In this document: piece by piece, positions 1 through 5,907 of the stretch | Layout: each line of letters starts with the position of its first letter | How positions within the stretch are numbered: position 1 is the stretch's first letter | NCBI GenBank assembly: GCA_030765555.1 | Contig: JAVCCI010000032.1 | Span: forward strand, 1-7,744 | Direction: 5' to 3' | Source: Candidatus Kappaea frigidicola | GTDB lineage: Bacteria; Omnitrophota; Gorgyraeia; JAGLLT01 | DNA: 7,744 nt | Made by a program: the position numbers and the translations under genes | The notes under the pieces: model-generated | What the model was told of the DNA's origin: nothing | Database searches by the model: none | What the model saw: only the letters and a program-made list of their open reading frames with translations

Positions 1-1
1 A

Positions 2-1237
2 CAATATCTTGATTGGGTTACGACGTGTCAAAGGCCCAGCGGAGAACTCCCATGTATTTTAGAAAGAAATGGACAAATGCCGGGATGGGCTAGCACTTGG
101 ACAGAGTGGGATGGTCAGGGAGCCTATGTCTTTGCTATATCAGATTATTACCGGTTTACAAAAGATAAAAAGTTTTTGGAAGATAAGTTTGATAATGTTC
201 TTTTAGCACTTAGATTTATTGAAACTTTAAGAAAGCAAAGATTGACGGCTCAATATGAAGGCACATATTTTTATGGTATCTTGCCGGAATCTAACAGTCA
301 TGAAGGATATTTTCCGGCTCAGCACAGTCTTTGGGATGACTTCTGGGCTTTAAAAGGACTTAAAGAAGGTCAATATCTTGCCCGGGAATTAGGCCGGGAA
401 AGTGAGATTCCTTGGATGCAAAAAGAAGAACAAGATTTAAGAAAAAACCTCATAAATAATATTAAGCTTATTCAAGAAAAAAGAGAGATAAAGAATATTC
501 CCGGATGTTTTGAAAAAGCAGACTTTGATGCGACTTCAACTGCTATTTCAGTCTGGCCTACAGAAGAAAACGAATATTTTATGGATGTAGGACTTATGTA
601 TACGCTTGATAAATATTATGAAAACACACTTCTACCTCGTTTGCCCCAAGGAGCCAAAAGCGCTTATACTCCTTATGAGATAAGAACAGCTACTGCTTAT
701 TTAATGTTGGGTGAAAAGGAAAAAGCTCTAACCATGATGAATTATTTTCTAAGAGATAGAAGGCCGCTTAAATGGAATCATTGGGGAGAAGTTGTTCATG
801 ATATAGCTGAAAGACCGCAATATATAGGAGACATGCCTCACGCTTGGATTGGAGCTATATGTGCTAATTTCATAAGAAGTCTTTTTGTTTATGAAAGAGA
901 TGATACTTTATATTTAGCGGCTGGTATTGATGATAAGTGGCTTGAGAATGATTCTGTAACAGTGAAAAATATTCCAACACACTATGGTGATATTAATTAT
1001 TCAATAAGTAAATCTCTTAATAAATTTCTAACTTTTGTTTTTAGAAAAAATCGCTATACAATTACTTGTATTATTACAGGTGATATTAATTGTCCAAATG
1101 ACTTAGTTTTTATTGCCCCTTGCAAAGGTCTGGTTTTATCGGTCAAAGTAAATGGCAAAGGAGTCAAAGTCAAAGAAGATAAAAAAATACAAGTCGATAG
1201 ATTGCCGGCAAAAATAGTAATATCATGTCAAGAATGA
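2..1237 (+). CDS. Six-hairpin glycoside hydrolase-like protein, 5' end outside window
   Basis: The reading frame is open from base 2 to the TGA at 1235-1237, giving 411 visible residues. The ATG at 77 is internal, because well-formed protein (QYLDWVTTCQRPSGELPCI) precedes it with no stop, so the true N-terminus lies left of the window. Alternating helical segments rich in W, Y, E and D suggest an (alpha/alpha)6 toroid. Landmarks in the visible fragment are TWTEWDGQGAY (about 32-42), HSLWDDFWALK (108-118), AYTPYE (221-226), WNHWGEVVHD (258-267) and GDMPHAWIGA (276-285). From about residue 290 the sequence becomes beta-rich, like the C-terminal beta-sandwich often attached to such toroids. Acidic residues in the WTEWD, LWDD and GEVVHD motifs are candidates for catalysis, but I cannot assign a GH family or substrate. 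The likely role is hydrolysis of an oligosaccharide or polysaccharide. Whether it is secreted cannot be judged without the N-terminus. Confidence 0.8.
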   Translation, partial: QYLDWVTTCQRPSGELPCILERNGQMPGWASTWTEWDGQGAYVFAISDYYRFTKDKKFLEDKFDNVLLALRFIETLRKQRLTAQYEGTYFYGILPESNSHEGYFPAQHSLWDDFWALKGLKEGQYLARELGRESEIPWMQKEEQDLRKNLINNIKLIQEKREIKNIPGCFEKADFDATSTAISVWPTEENEYFMDVGLMYTLDKYYENTLLPRLPQGAKSAYTPYEIRTATAYLMLGEKEKALTMMNYFLRDRRPLKWNHWGEVVHDIAERPQYIGDMPHAWIGAICANFIRSLFVYERDDTLYLAAGIDDKWLENDSVTVKNIPTHYGDINYSISKSLNKFLTFVFRKNRYTITCIITGDINCPNDLVFIAPCKGLVLSVKVNGKGVKVKEDKKIQVDRLPAKIVISCQE

Positions 1238-1280
1238 TAAAGGGAGATTTTTTTAAAAAATAATGGACTTGTCTATTAAT

Positions 1281-1315
1281 AAAGGGCATAATAATAACAG
1301 GAGGTTATGCCTTTT
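1281..1315 (+). promoter_or_regulatory. Hairpin presenting the ribosome binding site of the SDR gene
   Basis: Bases 1281-1291 (AAAGGGCATAA) pair with 1305-1315 (TTATGCCTTTT) over 11 positions, one of them a G-U wobble. The 13-base loop (1292-1304) ends in the Shine-Dalgarno AGGAGG (1299-1304). The stem contains an in-frame ATG at 1307, and the second in-frame ATG (1316) lies directly after it. The fold would block the first start, show the SD in the loop and put the second start next to the stem. The stem has only four G-C pairs, so it is not a strong intrinsic terminator for the upstream gene, although the four Ts at its end leave that open. Any regulatory role is inference. Confidence 0.45.
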
Positions 1316-2254
1316 ATGAATATTTTGATAACAGGAGTTACTGGTTTTATTGGTGGGCACTTAGTAGAAGCGCTAGCTAAAAAACATGATTACAAAATAT
1401 TCTGTCTTGTTAGAAATGATAAGAAAGCAAGAAAACTTGAACACCTAGGTGTAAAGTTTATATATGCTGATATTACTCAAAAGCATACCCTTACAAAAAT
1501 TCTTCGCCACAATATTGATATAATTATCCATTGTGCTGCATATGTAGGTGACAACAAAGACTTACTTTACAAAACCAACGTCCTTGGAACTCAAAACATA
1601 TGTGAATTAGCGCAAAATTTAAATGTTGATCGCTTTATTTATCTGAGTTCTGTATCGGTTATTAGCGGTAATCCTGATATTCCTTTAATAGAAGACCTGC
1701 CCTACAAAGCTACAAGTCCTTATGGAGAATCAAAAATAGAAGCCGAAAAGATTATCTTAGCTTTTAGGCAAAGGGGCCTCAAGATAGTTATTTTAAGACC
1801 ATGCATGGTTTATGGTCCTGATGAGCCACACCTTCTAAAGATTTTGCTCCCGCTTCTTAAATTAAGACTGTTGTTTACGTTGGATGAAGGAAGAAAAAAA
1901 TTACACCTAGTTTATGTAGAAAATGTTGTAGCGGTTATTATGAAAAGCATCAATAGTGATAACTTTCTAGAAGGAAGTTTTTTTGTGGCTGATGAGGATG
2001 TGCTAACGGTTAAAGAAATACTTGATATTATAAGCAAGCAAATTAAAGCCCCTTGTACTTGGAATATGCCCAGTGTTTTTAAGCCTATTTTATTTAGAAT
2101 ACCTGGCCTAGGAGGCAAAATTAGGTTTTTTTTAAAAGACAGACTTTATTCCAATGAGCGCCTAAAAGAAACAGGTTTTGTATGGCCGCATAAAATAAGA
2201 GAAGTATTTCCTGAAAGCATTAAGACCTTTATGGCTAAAGGAAAGATTAAATAG
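1316..2254 (+). CDS. NAD(P)-dependent epimerase/dehydratase, extended SDR family
   Basis: This is a 312-residue Rossmann-fold enzyme, probably acting on a nucleotide sugar in the cytoplasm. The coenzyme loop GVTGFIG (residues 7-13) starts right after the first beta strand, as in extended short-chain dehydrogenases. Also visible are HCAA (72-75), the catalytic Ser region YLSSVSV (109-115), the catalytic pair Y136 and K140 in SPYGESK, and RPCMVYGP (161-168), which begins the substrate domain. The end (SNERLKETGFVWP) resembles the C-terminus of UDP-sugar epimerases and dehydratases. An ATG at 1307 is also in frame, but it sits only 2 bases after AGGAGG. The ATG at 1316 has 11 bases of spacing and begins the family-typical MNILITG, so I prefer it. 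The last 8 bases overlap the convergent ispH end. The exact substrate is unknown; a sugar epimerase, a dehydratase or a 3-beta-HSD-like reductase are all possible. Confidence 0.87.
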   Translation: MNILITGVTGFIGGHLVEALAKKHDYKIFCLVRNDKKARKLEHLGVKFIYADITQKHTLTKILRHNIDIIIHCAAYVGDNKDLLYKTNVLGTQNICELAQNLNVDRFIYLSSVSVISGNPDIPLIEDLPYKATSPYGESKIEAEKIILAFRQRGLKIVILRPCMVYGPDEPHLLKILLPLLKLRLLFTLDEGRKKLHLVYVENVVAVIMKSINSDNFLEGSFFVADEDVLTVKEILDIISKQIKAPCTWNMPSVFKPILFRIPGLGGKIRFFLKDRLYSNERLKETGFVWPHKIREVFPESIKTFMAKGKIK

Positions 2255-3092
2255 CGAAGTCTTTTATTCTTTTTACAACTTCTTTTGTAGTTTTATCAGG
2301 AGTTGAGGCTCCTGCTGTTATTCCTACCGATTTAACATTCAAAAACCAAATTTTTCTCAGGTCTTTCTGGGATTGAATCCAATGAGTCTTTTTGTTAAGG
2401 GATTTTGAAATTTCATAAAGACGTTTAGTGTTTGCGCTGGTTTTAGATCCAATCACAATCATAACCTCATTTTTTAAAGGTAGGCTTCTGGCCTCTTGTT
2501 GCTTGCTAGTTGTGGGTTGACAAATCGTGTTATAGAATTCAAGATGAGGGATGTGTTTTTCAAGTTTCTTAATAACTTTTTCTACTTTTTCTATATTTTG
2601 AGTAGATTGAACAACAACAACCGCTTTTTTATATTTTTTTAAAGAAGCTATGCAAGGAATGCTTTTTAATGAGTCAATCACCAAGGCTTGTTTTTTTAGT
2701 TGACCGGTTATACCTTTTACTTCGTCATGTTTTTTGTCTCCAATAACAATAATTTTACATCCTTGCTGTTCTTTTTTAATAGCTATCTTGTGAATTTCTT
2801 TCACCATTAAACAAGTAGCATCAACTAGTGTATATCCCGCTTTTTTTGCTTTTATAAAAGTTTCTTTTGAGGCTCCGTGAGCGCGAATAAGTAAAGTTTT
2901 TCCTTCACCGGAAGAAAGCCTTCCTATTTTCTTTATGCCAGCTTCAGAAATAGTTCTTACGACATCTTCATTGTGGACTATGTCTCCCAGCATACAGACA
3001 TTTTTTTTATGCTCAACCGTATGAAGAGCAATGTTAAGGGCTCTTTTAACCCCAAAACAAAAACCGGCAGATTTAGCTACATTAATTTTCAT
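2247..3092 (-). CDS. ispH: 4-hydroxy-3-methylbut-2-enyl diphosphate reductase (IspH/LytB)
   Basis: This enzyme carries out the last step of the MEP pathway, reducing HMBPP to IPP and DMAPP with a [4Fe-4S] cluster. The protein is 281 residues when started at the ATG at 3092-3090 (MKINVAKSAGFCFGVKRA), close to the usual family size. An in-frame ATG at 3146 would add 18 residues unlike the family and lies deep inside the upstream gene, so I reject it. The three cluster cysteines are C12 (GFCFGV), C94 (VDATC) and C191 (NTICQPT). Substrate-binding residues are H40 (IVHNEDVV), H72 (RAHGAS), H122 and catalytic E124 (KHDEVKG), T164 (QST), S219 and N221 (TSANTKRL) and S263 (GITAGASTP). The usual VDATCP is VDATCL here. 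The start overlaps the end of the prenyl synthase gene by 11 bases with only a weak GGGT upstream, so translation is probably coupled. Family assignment is very secure. Confidence 0.96.
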   Translation of the reverse strand: MKINVAKSAGFCFGVKRALNIALHTVEHKKNVCMLGDIVHNEDVVRTISEAGIKKIGRLSSGEGKTLLIRAHGASKETFIKAKKAGYTLVDATCLMVKEIHKIAIKKEQQGCKIIVIGDKKHDEVKGITGQLKKQALVIDSLKSIPCIASLKKYKKAVVVVQSTQNIEKVEKVIKKLEKHIPHLEFYNTICQPTTSKQQEARSLPLKNEVMIVIGSKTSANTKRLYEISKSLNKKTHWIQSQKDLRKIWFLNVKSVGITAGASTPDKTTKEVVKRIKDFAI

Positions 3093-4134
3093 TTTTAATA
3101 CCCAAAATGTTTTTTGTGATAATGCATAGCTCCTGCTTCTGAGCATTTTTCATTTTTAAAGCTGAAAGTAATTTTTGCGATTTTATATAATAACGATTTA
3201 TTTCTTTTTTGGCATATGTTAGTGAGCCTGTTTTTTCTACAATAGAGCGCATTTTATCGAGATCTTGTTTGCTAATTTTTGTTTTGCCTAGCAAAGCCTG
3301 GATTATTTTTTTATCTTTCAGGCTCGCTGTTTGAAAAGCTTTCCAGATTAATAGTGTTTTTTTGGCTTCATTTAAATCGCTCAGAGAAGACTTGCCGCTT
3401 TTTTCTTCGTGAGCAAAAAGACCGAGAATATCATCCTTAATTTGAAAGGCAATTCCTATCGCAATGCCATAGTTAAAAAGGCCCTTTATTGTTTCCGCTG
3501 GGGCGCAAGCTAATTCTGCCCCTATTGATAAGGGATAGGAAAATGTATACATAGCTGTTTTTAACTTATAAATTTTATAAATATCTTCTTTTTTAACCTG
3601 AGTAATATTTTTTATAGATTCGAGCATTTCAATGTATTCGCCTATTTCAGTATAAAAAGAGCAATTTATGAATTTATTGAGAGCTTTATGGCTATTTTTT
3701 GAATATGTCTCTGATGATAAAAAAGCCTTTAAGGCTAAAGAAAATAAAATATCTCCAGAAATAATAGCTAGATCGGTTCCGCTTAATTCTGTGTTTCTAG
3801 AGCCCTTAAGATGTTCAGATAATCTCTTATGGATGCTGGGAACCCCTCTTCTTAAATCTGAGCGGTCAATAATATCATCGTGAACAAGAAAAAAGTCATG
3901 CAAAAGCTCAAAAGATACAGCAGTTTTATATATACTTTTTGATTTTTTTGTTACTAGCCCCTCATAGGCTAATACAAATAACGCCGGTCTTATACGCTTA
4001 CCATTACTTAAGACAAATTTACTTAATTCTTTGTATAGCGGAAGGTTTGACTTAGCCAAGCTAAGGGCTAATTCGTCATTATGCAGGAACATTTTAAGTT
4101 GCTCATCGATTTTTTTTCTTATTTGCTTTAACAT
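3082..4134 (-). CDS. Short-chain polyprenyl diphosphate synthase (probable farnesyl diphosphate synthase)
   Basis: This trans-prenyltransferase of 350 residues condenses IPP with allylic diphosphates. Visible motifs are the IPP-binding GKRIRP (45-50), the first Asp-rich motif DDIID (86-90) followed by R95-R96, K192-T193 in KLKTAMY, and the second Asp-rich region QIKDDILG (231-238). A GKSSLSDLNEAKKTLL stretch (247-262) follows, as in the IdsA/IspA group. The second motif ends in Gly instead of the classic Asp (DDxxG), a variant known in IdsA-like enzymes. Residues F81 and F82, five and four positions before the first Asp motif, are both aromatic. In known synthases this pair restricts the product to about C15, so FPP is my inference. 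The gene is first in an operon with ispH and divergent from sufC. The start at 4134 has no Shine-Dalgarno, and a promoter-like -10 lies only 4 bases upstream, which suggests a leaderless mRNA. Confidence 0.92.
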   Translation of the reverse strand: MLKQIRKKIDEQLKMFLHNDELALSLAKSNLPLYKELSKFVLSNGKRIRPALFVLAYEGLVTKKSKSIYKTAVSFELLHDFFLVHDDIIDRSDLRRGVPSIHKRLSEHLKGSRNTELSGTDLAIISGDILFSLALKAFLSSETYSKNSHKALNKFINCSFYTEIGEYIEMLESIKNITQVKKEDIYKIYKLKTAMYTFSYPLSIGAELACAPAETIKGLFNYGIAIGIAFQIKDDILGLFAHEEKSGKSSLSDLNEAKKTLLIWKAFQTASLKDKKIIQALLGKTKISKQDLDKMRSIVEKTGSLTYAKKEINRYYIKSQKLLSALKMKNAQKQELCIITKNILGIKNEN

Positions 4135-4155
4135 GAATTTATAGTATCATATACT
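4128..4155 (+). promoter_or_regulatory. Probable promoter of the sufC-sufB operon
   Basis: TTAACA (4128-4133, 5 of 6 to the -35 consensus), a 16-base spacer and TATACT (4150-4155, 5 of 6 to the -10 consensus) lie on the plus strand. The predicted start of transcription is near 4162, leaving a leader of about 48 bases before sufC. The -35 overlaps the start codon of the divergent prenyl synthase gene, so the two promoters are back to back and overlapping. Confidence 0.45.
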
Positions 4156-4164
4156 ATATGTCAA
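4138..4164 (-). promoter_or_regulatory. Probable promoter of the prenyl synthase-ispH operon
   Basis: Read on the minus strand, a perfect TTGACA (4164-4159) is followed by 15 bases and TATAAA (4143-4138), a 5 of 6 match to the -10 consensus. The 15-base spacing is slightly short. Transcription would begin at about 4131-4134, on or next to the ATG at 4134, so the transcript would have almost no leader. Confidence 0.5.
4140..4158. promoter_or_regulatory. Palindromic operator-like site between divergent promoters
   Basis: TATAGTAT (4140-4147) and ATACTATA (4151-4158) are perfect 8-base inverted copies around a 3-base centre. The site covers the -10 of the rightward promoter and fills the spacer of the leftward one, so a bound dimeric regulator could affect both. 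It does not match the Fur, PerR, IscR or cyanobacterial SufR consensus sequences that I know. All arms are A+T-dominated, so chance is possible. Confidence 0.45.
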
Positions 4165-4170
4165 AACAAG

Positions 4171-4189
4171 ATGCATTTTTGGAATGCAT
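4171..4189 (+). repeat. Inverted repeat in the sufC leader
   Basis: ATGCATT (4171-4177) and AATGCAT (4183-4189) are perfect 7-base inverted copies around TTTGG. The element lies in the predicted 5' leader, 8 bases before the Shine-Dalgarno. It could be a second operator or a small mRNA hairpin. Its total span of 19 bases equals that of the promoter palindrome, but its sequence is different. Confidence 0.4.
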
Positions 4190-4209
4190 AAATTTAAAAA
4201 GGATAAATT

Positions 4210-4944
4210 ATGAGCGTTTTAACACTCAAAAATATAAGTCTTACCCTAAGCGATAAAAAAATTCTCCATAATGTCAATTTGGAATTTTTACCAGGTAAAA
4301 TTCATGCTCTGGTAGGGCCTAATGGGGCCGGCAAATCATCGCTGGCTTTTACTATTATGGGACTTGAAGGATATCGCAAGTTTGAAGGGGATATTATTTT
4401 TAAAGGAGAATCTCTTAAAGATAAAAGCATAGATCAAAGAGCCAAGCTGGGTATTACTCTTGCCTGGCAGGAGCCAGCCCGCTACGAAGGTTTGACTATA
4501 AGTAGTTTTCTTGAAGCTGCTTACTCTCCAGAAAAAGGATTTAAGCCTGAAGAAGCCCTTCTTAAGTCCGGCTTAGCACCGGACCTCTATCTAAAAAGGG
4601 CAGTAGATAAAACATTAAGCGGTGGCGAGAGAAAAAAAGTTGAATTAGCTTCAATATTGGCTATGATGCCTCAAGTAGTACTCTTGGATGAGCCTGATTC
4701 AGGCATTGATATTGAATCCTTAGAGAGGATATTTGATGCCATAAAGATTCTTAAAAAAAGAGGCTCGACGGTTATTTTAATTACTCATAGCTTAAAAGTT
4801 TTAGAACACGCTGAAGATGCTTTTTTATTATGCTGTGGGCATTTAATGGAAAAAGGCAGTGGTCACAGTATGTGTCGATATTTTAAAGGAAAATGCATGC
4901 CTTGCGACCATCAAAATATGCCGGAGGCCGATGATGCCAAATAA
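4210..4944 (+). CDS. sufC: SUF-type Fe-S cluster assembly ATPase SufC (SmsC-like)
   Basis: This is a 244-residue ABC ATPase without membrane segments, and it drives cluster assembly on its SufB/D partner. Motifs are Walker A GPNGAGKS (36-43), Q-loop Q87 in WQEPA, signature LSGGERKKVE (136-145), Walker B VVLLDEPDSGID (156-167) and H-loop H193 in ITHS. The EPDSGID and GERKK sequences are typical of SufC rather than of transporters. The start has AAAAGGA (4197-4203) six bases upstream. The tail is unusual. After the fold ends it carries C208, C209, C222, C229, C232 and H234, including a CMPC pair, a possible metal or cluster site not seen in classical SufC. The next gene's start overlaps by 11 bases. 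Within a two-gene operon this matches the minimal SUF-like (SmsCB) arrangement. Confidence 0.92.
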   Translation: MSVLTLKNISLTLSDKKILHNVNLEFLPGKIHALVGPNGAGKSSLAFTIMGLEGYRKFEGDIIFKGESLKDKSIDQRAKLGITLAWQEPARYEGLTISSFLEAAYSPEKGFKPEEALLKSGLAPDLYLKRAVDKTLSGGERKKVELASILAMMPQVVLLDEPDSGIDIESLERIFDAIKILKKRGSTVILITHSLKVLEHAEDAFLLCCGHLMEKGSGHSMCRYFKGKCMPCDHQNMPEADDAK

Positions 4945-5863
4945 TGACGCATTAAGATTATATAAAACAGCTCACATAGATAAAGCTTTAGATGATCCTA
5001 ATGTAGCCCATCTAACAATTAGTCATGATAAGGTGATTAGCTCCCAAAGTTTACCCGGATTAAATGTTATTCCTAAAGAAATTAAAGATGGTGTAGATAT
5101 AAAAATTGTTCTTGAAGAGGGAGTGGTTATTAAGAATCCGGTTCACATGTGCTTTGGAATGCTTAAACAAGAAGGTGTTCAAAGAATTATTCTTGATATC
5201 GATATTAAGCCCAAGGCCTCTATTTTTGTGATTGCCCACTGCATTTTCCCAGATGCGGTGAAGGTGCAACATTTAATGAACGGTAAGATAAAGGTGGGTG
5301 AACATGCCAGCTACACTTATTTAGAAAAACATATCCATGCTGATTCCGGGGGAGTGGAAGTTGTTCCCAAAGCAAGAGTTATGCTTTCTGATTATGCCCG
5401 CTTTAAAACAGATTTTGAACTTTTGCAGGGCCGGGTAGGCAAAATAGAGATTGATTATGAGACAATTTGCCTGGCTCATAGCGTGATGGAAATGACCGCC
5501 AAAATAAATGGCAGTGGAGACGATGTTATAAAAATAAATGAGTCTGCCTTGCTTGAAGGCGAAGGGGCAAGAGGAGTTTTGACTTCAAGGGTTGCCCTAA
5601 GGCAGAATGCTCGAGCTGAGGTATTTAATAAAATCATAGCTACGGCACCATTTACTAGGGGTCACGTTGATTGTAAAGAAATAGTACAAGATAAAGCTAT
5701 TGCCAGTGCTACTCCGATTGTAGAAGTAAGAGATCCCAAGGCTCACGTAACCCATGAAGCGGCTATTGGCAGCGTTGATTCTAAGCAGCTTCAGACTTTA
5801 ATGTCTAGGGGTCTTTCTGAAGAGGAAGCTGTAGCATTAATTATCCAGGGATTATTAAGCTAA
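4934..5863 (+). CDS. sufB: SufB/SufD family Fe-S scaffold protein, short form (SmsB-like)
   Basis: This 309-residue beta-helix scaffold is the partner of SufC for building Fe-S clusters in the cytoplasm. It is much shorter than SufB or SufD of E. coli (over 420 residues). The diagnostic C-terminal core is present: GHVDCKEIV (243-251), PIVEVRDPKAHVTHEAAIGS (261-280) and SRGLSEEEAVALI (291-303). H274 and E275 align by eye with the conserved HE of the SufB EHEA motif. C247 aligns with the upstream QCDSLL cysteine. The cysteine of SufB's GDxCGAHT is replaced here by alanine or serine sequence (KAIASA). The ATG at 4934 has GGAGG (4923-4927) six bases upstream. The adjacent in-frame ATG at 4931 has only three, and an in-frame GTG at 4859 lies far inside sufC. 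Translation is probably coupled to sufC. The symbol denotes closest family, not proven orthology. Confidence 0.88.
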   Translation: MPNNDALRLYKTAHIDKALDDPNVAHLTISHDKVISSQSLPGLNVIPKEIKDGVDIKIVLEEGVVIKNPVHMCFGMLKQEGVQRIILDIDIKPKASIFVIAHCIFPDAVKVQHLMNGKIKVGEHASYTYLEKHIHADSGGVEVVPKARVMLSDYARFKTDFELLQGRVGKIEIDYETICLAHSVMEMTAKINGSGDDVIKINESALLEGEGARGVLTSRVALRQNARAEVFNKIIATAPFTRGHVDCKEIVQDKAIASATPIVEVRDPKAHVTHEAAIGSVDSKQLQTLMSRGLSEEEAVALIIQGLLS

Positions 5864-5907
5864 GGGGTTATATGAAAATTTTAAGATATACCCACGGGTA
5901 CAGGCAA

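Noticed and set aside
77..79. ATG at 77 as the start of the glycoside hydrolase-like gene
   Set aside because: The same frame is open and protein-like back to base 2, so this Met is internal to a gene cut by the window edge.
1912..2118. 68-codon minus-strand frame inside the SDR gene
   Set aside because: Antisense shadow without motifs.
3668..3883. 71-codon plus-strand frame inside the prenyl synthase gene
   Set aside because: It lies opposite a well-conserved gene, with no SD or recognisable motif.
4859..4933. In-frame GTG at 4859 as the SufB/D start
   Set aside because: It adds 25 residues encoded inside sufC in another frame, without an SD. GGAGG at 4923-4927 fits the ATG at 4934.
5060..5272. 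70-codon minus-strand frame inside the SufB/D gene
   Set aside because: Antisense shadow of a real gene with low-complexity Asn/His content.
5889..5900. TACCCACGGGTA palindrome as a terminator for the sufC-sufB operon
   Set aside because: The loop would be only 2-4 bases and no T-run follows.
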